From Bacteroidetes bacterium 4572_117 (GTDB lineage: Bacteria; Bacteroidota; Bacteroidia; Bacteroidales; NBLH01), in assembly GCA_002084525.1 (NCBI GenBank), contig NBLH01000005.1:1-33867 (forward strand): DNA of 33,867 bases. The letters are read 5' to 3'. The notes under the pieces are model-generated. The model saw only the letters and a program-made list of their open reading frames with translations, was not told the origin of the DNA and did not search any database. The position numbers and the translations under genes were made by a program. This document shows positions 16,643 to 25,404 of the stretch, one piece after another; positions within the stretch are counted from its first letter, which is position 1, and each line of letters starts with the position of its first letter.

Positions 16643-18515
16643 TATCCGTGTTTTTTGTTTTTTTCGTCAAATATAATACTTTTGAAATTAAATCTTCCCT
16701 TTCGAATGGTTTTATTAGGTAATCGTTCATACCAACATTAAAGCATCTATTTATTTCATCTATTGTTGCTGCCGCTGTTACGGCTATAATAGGGATGTTT
16801 TTTATTTTGTTGCTACCATCTGCCCTAATTTTTGTAGCTAAGCCATATCCATCCATTTCGGGCATATGTAAATCGCATAAAACTATGTCAAAGTCCGAAT
16901 TCGACAGCTTTTTTAAGGCATCAAGGCCATTTATTGCTGTTTCAACTTTAAATTTGCCTTTTTTTAATACTGATATTGTAAACATCAGGTTCATCGGATT
17001 ATCATCAACCAAAAGAATATTTATATCCGACATTGCATTAAGAGCATCATTATCTATAACTTGAGGAACTATAATTTTTGAATACGGGATATTAAAAATA
17101 AATGTGCTGCCTTTTCCTTTTTCACTTTCAATCCTTATTTTGCCGCCTTGTAATTCAATCAATTGTTTGGTTATTGCAAGCCCTAAACCTGTTCCCCCGT
17201 ATTTTCGTGTTGTCCCGTTGTTCTCTTGGGTAAAACTCTCAAAAATAGCGTCTTGCTTCTCTTTTTCTATTCCAATACCTGTATCTTTTATTCTAAATTC
17301 AAGATCAATAATTAACTCGTTCTCAAATATTTTTTTCACATAAACTTCAATGCTTCCTTGTGGGGTAAATTTTAAAGCATTACCAACCAAATTAATAAAA
17401 ATCTGGTTTAACCTATAATCATCTCCTATAACAATTTGAGGTATATTGTCATTAATATCAGAGCTGAAATCCAGATTCTTCCTTTGAAATTCATAATGCA
17501 TTGAGTTATACAATCGCTCTATTGACTGGCGAATATTAAATTTCTTTTTCTCAAACTGTAGCTTTTTGCTGCCCAATTTCGAAAATTCCAGCAAATCGTT
17601 AATAACAGATAATAAATGGTCCGACGACAGTTTAATGTTCTTTAAAAATTGTTTTTGTTCATCATTAAGCGGTGTTTCATCTAAAAGGCTTGTAATACCT
17701 ACAATTGAACTAAGCGGGGTTCTTAGTTCATGGGTTGTATTTGCCAAAAAACGTTCCTTAGCTTTTAGCGAGACTTCAGCCATTTGCTTTGACCGTTTAA
17801 GCTCATTATTTTGTTTTTCAATTTGCTCAAGCATTTCGTTAAATCCAGTGCTCAAACTACCAATTTCATCCTTTGAATTATTAACAGACCTAACAGAAAA
17901 ATCTTTTGTCGATGAAATTTTATTCATTAATTTATGTAAATGAAATATGTGCTGTGTAATTATTTTTTGAAAAAAGTAGGCTAATATAAATGCAATAATT
18001 ACAGTTAATACAAGTATAATGGCAATTACCTTAAAATAATTATCCTGTTTTACTTTTAATTCATCCAAATTATATTTAATTCGGATATATGCGGTAGTGT
18101 CATTCTTGAAAATAACAGGAATATTTGCGATAATGTTTTCCGCTAAAAATAAAACCGTGTCTGTTTTGAGCGGAAGTGGGTAATTCATCTCACTAGCAAC
18201 GCCGTTTTTATCATAGCTGACAAAAATACTCGAATCAGGTAATATTATGCTTGCTTTTTCTACAGATTTTTCAACCTTTAGGGTTGACATGTACTCTTTG
18301 GCTGATTTTTTATCGTTGAATAAAATCGTTGCTGAATTGCTATCGCCTATTACTTTCGAAAGTATTAACAGTTTTTCTGATATCTCCCTGTTATATATTT
18401 TCTTGTCGGTTCTATAATATATAACAGATGCAATGATAGTGTTTATTATACTAATAACGACAATTAGGAAAATAATTTTTGTCCTTATAGAAAGGTCTTT
18501 TATTTTTTGCATCAA
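16635..18515 (-). CDS. Hybrid sensor histidine kinase with CHASE8-like periplasmic domain
   Basis: 626 residues. The order is: TM1 (~14-34); a periplasmic domain (~35-160) with SNSATILFNDKKSAKEYM, typical of CHASE8 (the YfiN/TpbB sensor); TM2 (~162-183); HAMP (~184-240); HisKA with FLANTTHELRTPLS (phospho-His262); HATPase with N379 (NLVGNALKF), DTGIG (411-415) and GGTGLGL (440-446); and a receiver domain (~497-615) with D505, phospho-Asp548 (CDLHMPEMDG), T580 and K602. All catalytic residues are present. It is encoded with Hpt (8-bp overlap) downstream and two YfiR-like genes upstream. Inference: YfiR-like proteins in the periplasm gate this kinase as YfiR gates YfiN in Pseudomonas, with a phosphorelay replacing the GGDEF output. 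Confidence 0.92.
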   Translation of the reverse strand: MMQKIKDLSIRTKIIFLIVVISIINTIIASVIYYRTDKKIYNREISEKLLILSKVIGDSNSATILFNDKKSAKEYMSTLKVEKSVEKASIILPDSSIFVSYDKNGVASEMNYPLPLKTDTVLFLAENIIANIPVIFKNDTTAYIRIKYNLDELKVKQDNYFKVIAIILVLTVIIAFILAYFFQKIITQHIFHLHKLMNKISSTKDFSVRSVNNSKDEIGSLSTGFNEMLEQIEKQNNELKRSKQMAEVSLKAKERFLANTTHELRTPLSSIVGITSLLDETPLNDEQKQFLKNIKLSSDHLLSVINDLLEFSKLGSKKLQFEKKKFNIRQSIERLYNSMHYEFQRKNLDFSSDINDNIPQIVIGDDYRLNQIFINLVGNALKFTPQGSIEVYVKKIFENELIIDLEFRIKDTGIGIEKEKQDAIFESFTQENNGTTRKYGGTGLGLAITKQLIELQGGKIRIESEKGKGSTFIFNIPYSKIIVPQVIDNDALNAMSDINILLVDDNPMNLMFTISVLKKGKFKVETAINGLDALKKLSNSDFDIVLCDLHMPEMDGYGLATKIRADGSNKIKNIPIIAVTAAATIDEINRCFNVGMNDYLIKPFEREDLISKVLYLTKKTKNTDND

Positions 18516-18649
18516 TTATTTAAACTATGGTTTGCTAATAGAACGAAGTTTTTTGAAATAAATTTTTAATCTCTTTTTTATAATTATTTTTTCATGTAAA
18601 AAGAATTACAAAACCGAACATAATCACTTAACCTACTTTGACTTACAGG

Positions 18650-19126
18650 TTAAATAATAGTCGCTAAATCAAGCAATCCGGAACTTATTTCCAATTTTGC
18701 AAAACTCAGGGCACTTTGGCTTATTTCAAACCCCAAGTTTGGTACATCACCTGTAATATTTATCATACCACCCGACTCGCAAAAATGCGGGATATTGTCG
18801 CCAATTGTTAATACATGCTTGTTTTTAAAATGCCTGATTAAGCTCGCTGTTTGTTGTGTATTACTACCTGTGGTAAAAATTAAATGGCAGCCCTGTATTT
18901 CATTCGTGTTTTTATATAAATCAACTTCCCAAGCACGTCCATTTATTTTTTTCCCACTTAGGGTTTCTATTAAGGCCAATTCTATCGATTTATCGCCAAA
19001 AACACCTATCCTGAAAGGCGCTTCATCAGAACCAAAAGCATCTATAGGCCAGCTAACAAATTTAGTGACATTGAATATATACGATGATTTTATAACTTCC
19101 GGACTATTCTTTTTCATGTTAAACAC
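18650..19126 (-). CDS. YfiR-family (DUF4154-like) protein, no visible signal peptide
   Basis: 158 residues from GTG at 19126; the ATG at 19117 is an alternative. A full YfiR-like domain is visible: SSYIFNVTKFVSWP at the start, FRIGVFGD, then HLIFTTG, HVLTIGDNIPHFCESGGMI and the C-terminal SALSFAKLEISSGLLDLA helix. Family role: periplasmic repressor of a CHASE8-containing membrane protein, sensitive to redox state. Oddly, the domain begins at residue ~9 with no room for a signal peptide, although the family acts in the periplasm. Its frame stays open for only ~13 codons back into the upstream gene, so it may have been the second half of a tandem protein split by a frameshift. It precedes the kinase gene by 134 bp. 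Confidence 0.85.
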   Translation of the reverse strand: MFNMKKNSPEVIKSSYIFNVTKFVSWPIDAFGSDEAPFRIGVFGDKSIELALIETLSGKKINGRAWEVDLYKNTNEIQGCHLIFTTGSNTQQTASLIRHFKNKHVLTIGDNIPHFCESGGMINITGDVPNLGFEISQSALSFAKLEISSGLLDLATII

Positions 19127-19134
19127 ATCAATGT

Positions 19135-19662
19135 TTATAAAATTTTCGCTAAAGTTAATAATTTTGAGCTAATTTCAATGTCTCTATCCTGAATTTCCTG
19201 ATAGTTTATTTCAATTTCTTTTTTCCCATATATATTTTTAATGTTTATCATACCTCCGTTTATACAGAAATCATCAATATTATCGGCAATTGTTAAAATA
19301 TTTTTAATTTTTGAGATTTTAATAATATCATCTGTTCTTAATTTTTGTTCATTAGTGATAAAAACTATCGACCCATTTACTATTTTATTGTATTTTTTCC
19401 CTACTATAACTTGCCAATTTTTGTACTTAACAGTATTTTTTGTTTGAATCTCGTAATTAATTGCATGAGTTTCATCAGATATAACAAATATTAATTTTTC
19501 TGAATTATTATTATAAACCGTTTGCCAATTAATAAATTTTGAAAGATTGATTATAGTATTAATCTTTTCTAACTCTATTGATTTTTGTGCAGCAGAATTA
19601 ATTGATATATTGTGAATTATAAAAAATAAAAAAAAATTTAACACTAAATTTAAAGTCTTCAT
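19135..19662 (-). CDS. Divergent YfiR-family (DUF4154-like) periplasmic protein
   Basis: 175 residues with a signal peptide (~1-25, MKTLNLVLNFFLFF...SAAQ). It shares the outline of the next gene: NTIINLSKFINW, KLIFVISD, SIVFITNE, NILTIADNIDDFCINGGMI and a C-terminal LLTLAKIL. The FC-x2-GGMI element is conserved in both. So two diverged YfiR-like paralogues sit in tandem, 8 bp apart, at the head of the kinase-Hpt operon. Inferred role: periplasmic signal input for the kinase. I see no clear promoter upstream; the gap to the next gene on the other strand is ~600 bp. Confidence 0.8.
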   Translation of the reverse strand: MKTLNLVLNFFLFFIIHNISINSAAQKSIELEKINTIINLSKFINWQTVYNNNSEKLIFVISDETHAINYEIQTKNTVKYKNWQVIVGKKYNKIVNGSIVFITNEQKLRTDDIIKISKIKNILTIADNIDDFCINGGMINIKNIYGKKEIEINYQEIQDRDIEISSKLLTLAKIL

Positions 19663-19902
19663 TTCAAGTATTGTTAGATTTTGGTTTATAAATATTCGGC
19701 TAAAGTATACAACACTTTACATAAAGACAAGAGAAAAAGTATTTTTTTTTGAAAAATTGTTTAATATTGTTAAAATTCCTTAAAAAAATGACTATAAACC
19801 GTGAATTACAATTATTAATAATACAATTGAAAAAAAATAAGCCCTAATTAATTATGCTTTTTTTGAGCAAGATTGCATAAAATATTTAAATTTGTAAACT
19901 AA

Positions 19903-19955
19903 GAGCTTGTTAAGAAATAACTTTTACATTATAAACATTATTCCTAAACAAGCCC
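19903..19955. repeat. Imperfect 18-bp inverted repeat
   Basis: GAGCTTGTTAAGAAATAA (19903-19920) pairs with TTATTCCTAAACAAGCCC (19938-19955), 15 of 18 positions, around a 17-nt loop. It could be a hairpin in an RNA, or terminal repeats of a tiny deleted mobile element. Confidence 0.45.
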
Positions 19956-20054
19956 TATGGTAAAAAAAGGTAGATTGCATCAATAAAAAATACATGTAGT
20001 TAATACCAAATTTAAAAATGTTACGTTGCATTAATCGTAAAGCTTAAACAGAGT

Positions 20055-20195
20055 TTGTCTATAAAGTCCGACTTCTGCGTTGTTGCTCAAAATCTAAATC
20101 CTCAAATACAGTTAGTATTCTGCGGTTTAGACTTATCACACGCCTTGAACTCAAACTTTCTAGCCCAAACTCTCGACTTTATTGACAGATACTAA
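20055..20195. repeat. Possible intergenic repeat element with inverted ends
   Basis: The ends TTTGTCTATAAAGTCC (20057-20072) and, on the other strand, TCTGTCAATAAAGTCG (around 20177-20192) agree at ~12-13 of 16 positions, enclosing ~105 nt of base composition unlike its surroundings. No ORF. Only one copy is in this window, so repetitiveness is unproven. Confidence 0.3.
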
Positions 20196-20268
20196 ATAGA
20201 GTGTTTATAGTTTTAAATACCGTATGAAAATTTTTTAATATTAATATTACATAAAAAAATGCTTTGAT

Positions 20269-21324
20269 ATGAAGAAACTGATTTTATTTGTATCCCTTTC
20301 ATTTGTTTTCAATTTTGGTGCTTTTGCCCAAGTTGAAAAAACGGAAACACTGGTTGTTGATGATAATCAGGAAGCAGAACTTGCATATAACAAAGGTATT
20401 ACAAGTTTTCAAAAAAAAGATTACAAAAAAGCGATTACAGGGTTCACTTCTGCAATTGAAAATAAAAAAAGCTTTTATCAAGCTTACTACAACCGAGGTA
20501 GAGCTAAAAGCGAAATGAAAGACTATAAAGGGGCACTTGGTGATTTTAACAAGGCAATTGAACTTAAAAAAGACTATGCAAAGGCATATTTTGGAAGAGG
20601 CATTGCTAAAATATATGCTAAGGATACTACTAAAACAGCAGTATTGGATTTTAGCCAGGCTGCGGTTTTAGGTGAAAAAAACCCAAAACTATTCTATTAT
20701 AGGGGTATTGCAAAATTCCTTAACAAAAATTACCATGGGGCCTTGTCTGATTTTTCGCAAACAATAAAACTTGACACTTTAAATGCTTTTGCATACAATG
20801 AAAGAGGCAGTACAAAAAGGCAACTTAAAAGTTACAAAGCTGCGATTTCTGATTATTTAATGGCGCTAAAACTTGACCCAAAAATGCTAGTTGCCTACGT
20901 AAATATGGGAAGTGCAAAAAAAATGATGAAGGATTATGATGGGGCTGTGGCAGATTATAATACAGCAATAAAGCTAAAGCATGATTACTACATTGCGTAC
21001 AATAACAGGGGGTCGGTTAAATTTGAACAAGAAAAATATGACGAGGCCGAAAAGGATTTTAATAAAGTTATTAGTTTGGAACCCAAATACGCTTTTGCAT
21101 ACAACAACCTAGGCATGGTTTATATGAAACAAAATAAATATGATAAAGCTTTAACAAATTTCAATAAAGCAATTGAACTAAATGCTGATTTTGCCAAGGC
21201 TTTTGCTAACAGAGGAAGTACTAAAGAAATGTTGCTGGATTTTGAAGGGGCTTGTAGCGATTGGAAAAAAGCAGTCGAGCTGGGTATTGAAAATCCTAAA
21301 GAATTTTTAGAAGGATGCAAGTAA
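20269..21324 (+). CDS. Exported TPR-repeat protein
   Basis: 351 residues. Signal peptide ~1-21 (MKKLILFVSLSFVF...GAFAQ). The rest is about nine consecutive 34-residue TPR units (~40-345) with repeated AYYNRGRAK, AYNNRGSVK, AYNNLGMVYMKQNKYDKAL and FNKAIELN patterns, ending in GACSDWKKAVELG. TPR solenoids bind other proteins and carry no catalysis. It lies 72 bp ahead of the PorE-like gene on the same strand, so it may act in the same envelope assembly, but that is inference. No T9SS sorting domain is seen, so it is probably periplasmic. Confidence 0.9.
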   Translation: MKKLILFVSLSFVFNFGAFAQVEKTETLVVDDNQEAELAYNKGITSFQKKDYKKAITGFTSAIENKKSFYQAYYNRGRAKSEMKDYKGALGDFNKAIELKKDYAKAYFGRGIAKIYAKDTTKTAVLDFSQAAVLGEKNPKLFYYRGIAKFLNKNYHGALSDFSQTIKLDTLNAFAYNERGSTKRQLKSYKAAISDYLMALKLDPKMLVAYVNMGSAKKMMKDYDGAVADYNTAIKLKHDYYIAYNNRGSVKFEQEKYDEAEKDFNKVISLEPKYAFAYNNLGMVYMKQNKYDKALTNFNKAIELNADFAKAFANRGSTKEMLLDFEGACSDWKKAVELGIENPKEFLEGCK

Positions 21325-21396
21325 TTTTGTTGTTATCACAAGCAAATAAATACAATAATAATTAAACACACATAATACGTATTAAAATAATAACCT

Positions 21397-23469
21397 ATGA
21401 ACTCAGTTAAGTTTATTATCGCCATAAGTTTTTTGACATTCATTTTCACTTTCTCTGTTGCCCAGGAAAGAGTCTATATCAAAAAAAAGGAATTTTTTAC
21501 TACAGACGAAGGGTTTAAAGAGGCTTGGAAAAATATTAAAAAAGGCAATTTTCTTTTTTACCAACACCGCCCGGCAAGTTATAAAGATGCAATCCCTTTT
21601 TATAAAGATGCCATTGCATATAACACTGAAAATGCAGAATTAAACCTGATATTGGCCATTTGTTACCTAAGGTCCGACCCAAAAGCCGAGGCTCTTAAAT
21701 ATATTCAAAAAGCAATTGACCAGAAAGAAGATGTTCATGAAAAGGCAAACTTTTTCCTTGCCAGGGCATTACACCATAATCTTGAGTTTGCTAAAGCTAT
21801 TGTTGAATACGATGCATACAAAGAGACCTTAAACGGAAAAAAACTAAAAGAACAATCACCTATTATTGATAAATATATCTCTGAGTGTGAATCCGGAAAA
21901 ATTTTAAAGAAAAAAACAGCAAGGATAATTATCAACAACCTTGGCCCACAAATTAATTCAGCTTTTGATGATTATGGTGCCGTATTATCCTCTGATGGGT
22001 TACGTTTGGTTTTTACTTCACGCAGGGGTGAAAAAGGCGACAGGATAAACCCGATGGATGACAAATATTTTGAAGATATTTACACCTCAGATTTCGTTGA
22101 TAGTGGATGGAAAGAGGCTGAGAACATTGGCAAACCTGTAAATACCGACTGGAATGATGCCGCTGTTGATTTTCTTGATGAAAAAAACATGTTGATTTTT
22201 TATAGAGGCCGTGAACGTGGTGGCGATTTATATACCACATTGTATAAAAAAGGCAAATGGAAAAACATTAACAGCATATCCAATAAAGTAAATTCAAAAA
22301 AATCAAAAGAGTCAGCTATTAGCTTCAACGCAGATGGTACCACTATGTATTTTGTAAGCAATATGGATGACGATAGTTTCGGTGGCAAGGATATATATTA
22401 CTGTATTTTAGACGATAAAGGTAAAAAATGGTCAAAACCCATAAATATTGGGGATGATATTAATTCAGAATTTGATGAAGAATCTGTATTTATCAGCCCG
22501 GATGAAAAAACCATTTACTTTAGTTCAAAAGGGCATAACACAATGGGGGGCTATGATATTTTTATTTCTGAATATAAATACGATTCATGGACAACACCAG
22601 TAAATTTAGGGCTGCCGATTAATACTGCCGACGATGACCTTTTTATGACAATATTACCAAATGCACGCGATGCATACTTTTCGGCAATAAGAAAAGAAGG
22701 CTTTGGCAGTTTTGATATTTACCATGCAACAATATTAGGCCCCGAAAAACCTTTGTTACTGACAAACGAGGATGAATTGCTTGCCGGTATCGCTACCCCG
22801 ATAGAAGAGTCGTTTATTGAAGAATCGATGAAAATTAGCTACACCAGGATGACAATTGTTAAAGGTAGCGTTACTGATTTTAATACAGGGACCCCATTAG
22901 CATCAACAATAGAACTGGTTGATAATGCAACCGGTAAACTAATCAAAAAAACAACATCGAACAAAAACACAGGTTCGTACCTTATAAGTTTGCCATCGGG
23001 TAAAGATTATGGGTTTTCGGCCAATACCGATGGTTACATGTTCCATTCAGAGAATTTTGTTGTGCCTGAAGCACAGGACTATAAAGAAATATTTAAAGAC
23101 ATTAAATTACAACCGATAACACCGGGGTCAAAAATTATTTTACATAATACTTTCTTTGAAACAGCTAAATCGACACTAAGGACAGAGTCTTTTTCTGAAT
23201 TGAACAGGTTGGCAAAAATGTTTGAAAAATCCCCTAACTTAGTTATTGAAATTTCGGGACATACAGATAGCCGGGGATCAAGATCTGCAAATCAGCGTTT
23301 ATCGGTTGCTAGGGCAAAATCAGTGGTCGATTATCTTAAAGCCCAAGGTGTTAAAGCTGCAAACCTTAAGGCGGTAGGTTATAATTTCAAGTTTCCTGTG
23401 GCATCAAATAAAACAAAAGAAGGCCGCCAAAAAAACAGGAGGGTCGAGGCTAAGGTTTTAAGCAATTAA
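21397..23469 (+). CDS. PorE-like envelope protein: TPR, PD40 propeller, carboxypeptidase-regulatory-like domain, OmpA
   Basis: 690 residues. Order: signal peptide (~1-22); TPR-like helices (~30-165); PD40/WD40-like propeller (~185-465) with repeated LSSDGLRLVFTSRR, FNADGTTMYFVSN, ISPDEKTIYFSSKG and GSFDIYHA blades; a CarboxypepD_reg-like beta domain (~485-560, VKGSVTDFNTGTPLAS); and a C-terminal OmpA peptidoglycan-binding domain (~575-690) with SGHTDSRG (H622-D624) and GRQKNRRVE. This exact order is that of PorE of the type IX secretion system, which anchors the machinery to peptidoglycan. Bacteroidota carry several paralogues of this layout, so T9SS membership is likely but not certain. The dihydrouridine synthase gene starts 6 bp downstream. 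Confidence 0.88.
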   Translation: MNSVKFIIAISFLTFIFTFSVAQERVYIKKKEFFTTDEGFKEAWKNIKKGNFLFYQHRPASYKDAIPFYKDAIAYNTENAELNLILAICYLRSDPKAEALKYIQKAIDQKEDVHEKANFFLARALHHNLEFAKAIVEYDAYKETLNGKKLKEQSPIIDKYISECESGKILKKKTARIIINNLGPQINSAFDDYGAVLSSDGLRLVFTSRRGEKGDRINPMDDKYFEDIYTSDFVDSGWKEAENIGKPVNTDWNDAAVDFLDEKNMLIFYRGRERGGDLYTTLYKKGKWKNINSISNKVNSKKSKESAISFNADGTTMYFVSNMDDDSFGGKDIYYCILDDKGKKWSKPINIGDDINSEFDEESVFISPDEKTIYFSSKGHNTMGGYDIFISEYKYDSWTTPVNLGLPINTADDDLFMTILPNARDAYFSAIRKEGFGSFDIYHATILGPEKPLLLTNEDELLAGIATPIEESFIEESMKISYTRMTIVKGSVTDFNTGTPLASTIELVDNATGKLIKKTTSNKNTGSYLISLPSGKDYGFSANTDGYMFHSENFVVPEAQDYKEIFKDIKLQPITPGSKIILHNTFFETAKSTLRTESFSELNRLAKMFEKSPNLVIEISGHTDSRGSRSANQRLSVARAKSVVDYLKAQGVKAANLKAVGYNFKFPVASNKTKEGRQKNRRVEAKVLSN

Positions 23470-23475
23470 GTAAAT

Positions 23476-24444
23476 ATGGTATCACCTGACACATCACGTA
23501 AAATTTCGCTTGCCCCATTACAAGGTATTACTGATTATCATTTCAGGAATGCTTTCAATACGCATTTTATTAGGATTGATAAAGCATATACGCCTTTTTT
23601 AAGGTTGGATAAGGGGGATATTAAAAAATCGCAAATAAAGGATGTTTTACCTGAGAATAACAAAGGTTTACATTTGATACCCCAAATACTGACAAATTCT
23701 GTTGACGAATTTATTTATTTCTCGAAATATTTATCCGATTTAAATTATAAGGAAATAAATTGGAACTTGGGTTGCCCTTTCCCGATGATTACAAAACGGC
23801 AAATGGGTTCAGGCTTGTTGCCATTTCCTGAAAAAATAGAACATATCCTCGAAAAAGTACTGGATATTATCCCAACAAAAGTTTCTATTAAAATGCGTTT
23901 GGGATACGAAAACGATGGCGATATCCTTAAAATTTTACCTATTCTTGATAAATTCCCCCTATCAGAAATAATAATACATGCCAGGGTGGGAAAACAAATG
24001 TATAAGGGTAAACCCAATATAGAGGCTTTTGAAAAGTGTGTGGGTTTAAGTTCGCATAATATTTGTTATAATGGCGATATTGACAGTGTAGCGACTTTTG
24101 ATAAATTAAACAAACAGTTTAAAAATATCAATAATTGGATGATTGGCAGGCCTGCCATTTCAAACCCATTTTTAATTGAAGAAATAAAAGAGGGGAAAAC
24201 AATTAGTGCCTCTGAAAAATTAGAAAGGTTCAGCAGCTTGCATTCATATTTGTATGAGCAACTAACAGGCAATTTATCGGGGCCCGGTCATACTTTAAGC
24301 AAAATGACCCATTACTGGGAATATTTTTCAAAATCTTTTTCAAATAGCCGAAAAGTGTATAAAAAAATTAAAAAAACGAACACTTTTAGCAAATTTGAAG
24401 AAAACATACACGATATTTTTAATAACGAAGAGTGGGTTGCATAA
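23476..24444 (+). CDS. tRNA-dihydrouridine synthase family protein
   Basis: 322 residues. FMN-dependent reduction of uridine to dihydrouridine in tRNA D-loops. N-terminal SLAPLQGITDYHFRN is the FMN-barrel start. NLGCPFP carries the catalytic Cys100, followed by QMGSGLL. KVSIKMRLG, then HARVGKQMYKG (H168, R170), CYNGDID and WMIGRPAISNPF complete the barrel, and a helical RNA-binding domain follows. It is close to the DusC-type outline. It starts 6 bp after the PorE-like gene and is surely co-transcribed, although a functional link is not obvious. Confidence 0.92.
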   Translation: MVSPDTSRKISLAPLQGITDYHFRNAFNTHFIRIDKAYTPFLRLDKGDIKKSQIKDVLPENNKGLHLIPQILTNSVDEFIYFSKYLSDLNYKEINWNLGCPFPMITKRQMGSGLLPFPEKIEHILEKVLDIIPTKVSIKMRLGYENDGDILKILPILDKFPLSEIIIHARVGKQMYKGKPNIEAFEKCVGLSSHNICYNGDIDSVATFDKLNKQFKNINNWMIGRPAISNPFLIEEIKEGKTISASEKLERFSSLHSYLYEQLTGNLSGPGHTLSKMTHYWEYFSKSFSNSRKVYKKIKKTNTFSKFEENIHDIFNNEEWVA

Positions 24445-24513
24445 AATCAGACATCTTTACTTATCATAAACTGTACTGTCATACATTGACCATTTTCCTT
24501 ATCTAAAATTTAT

Positions 24514-24597
24514 GGTCATTAGTATATTAGTCATTGGCCATTAGGTTGTTATATGCTACTTTCAATGACTAATGACCAATTTCTAATGACTTTTAAC
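24514..24597. repeat. GTCATT-type units forming an inverted repeat
   Basis: GGTCATTAG and TAGTCATTGG units on the left face CAATGACTAATGACC and CTAATGACT on the right. TAGTCATTG (24528-24536) and CAATGACTA (24563-24571) are a perfect 9-bp stem with a 26-nt loop. It is the same unit as in the gcvT-comB spacer. There is no T-run, so it is not a clear terminator although it follows the dus stop. Confidence 0.6.
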
Positions 24598-24668
24598 GAC
24601 GACTCTATTTTATAAACAAAACCCATAACGTATTTATAATCTGTTTATACGGCAGAAATTTTGAACTT

Positions 24669-25372
24669 TCACCAGCCGATCAAATTGCCTTTTACTGTGG
24701 TATTTACTTGTTTTTCAACATCAAATGTAAAAATATTTTCGGGTTTTGATAAACGTACAAGCATAACTTCTTGTATTTTACTGAAACCTTTTTTCCCATT
24801 CCTGAATATTGTACCAGTGCAAAATTATTACCATACCCATCAGCATTCCAATTGCCCCAAAACTTTATACCATCTTCGCGCCTGCCGTTATCAAGCTCCT
24901 GCATCCTTATAGCTTCGTGCCTTTCTTTTGATAAAACATGTGGTTTGTTCCCATACATCAGGTTTAAGCTTTCAATAAACACCGAATACGACGAACCGCT
25001 ACAATAACTGGTTTTGCGGGGTGCCTGTAACAATTTATTGCCAAAAAGTTCAATATTATATCCTATTGGCGACTCAGGCGGGTCGGCCTTTATGCCAATA
25101 AAATATCCGCCGCCATCCATTGCAGAAGATTGTACCAAATCAATAGCCCTAAGAACATAAACATTATATCCGGAAACATATTTCCCAAACAATTTTGCAT
25201 GTTGGGTATGATAATTTCCATTCAACAAATCTTCTTTTTTAAGGATAAGCCTTGTCCCATCATCTTTTGTAACAGCTAAATTTTCATTATCTGTTTTTTG
25301 GTTTTCGCAAGCAAATATTACAAGTAAAAATAACATAAATACAAGTTTTGACCTATTAATTGTTTTATTCAT
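24669..25372 (-). pseudogene. Lipoprotein of unknown function, C-terminus frameshifted
   Basis: As read, 222 residues ending at 24704. It has a lipoprotein signal peptide with lipobox VIFAC (Cys22). The body up to ~185 is smooth (GGGYFIGIKADPPESPIGYN, YCSGSSYSVFIESLNLMYGN, FWGNWNADGYGNNFALVQYS), with no family I recognise. After GMGKK the reading becomes unnatural (VSVKYKKLCLYVYQNPKI). Adding one base to the six-T run at 24789-24794 (six A on the coding strand) gives GMGKKGFSKIQEVMLVRLSK, then PENIFTFDVEKQVNTTVKGN and LIGW, stopping at 24669-24671, which is far more protein-like. So either a recent deletion or a homopolymer read error changes the last ~40 residues. If it is an error, this is an ordinary intact lipoprotein gene. 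Confidence 0.7.
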
Positions 25373-25404
25373 AACTTTTTGTTTAATATTTTATTTTTGA
25401 TTAA

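Larger units (their letters stand above)
19663..20268. other. Intergenic region between divergent operons, with repeats
   Basis: 606 bp without a gene. It contains the inverted repeat 19903-19955 and a GC-richer segment 20050-20195 that may be a repetitive element, both listed separately. No convincing promoter for either operon could be picked out. Confidence 0.5.

Noticed and set aside
19127-19165. Programmed -1 frameshift site between the YfiR-like genes
   Set aside because: No zero-frame X-XXY-YYZ heptamer is present in the 13-codon overlap; ordinary indel or separate genes are more likely.
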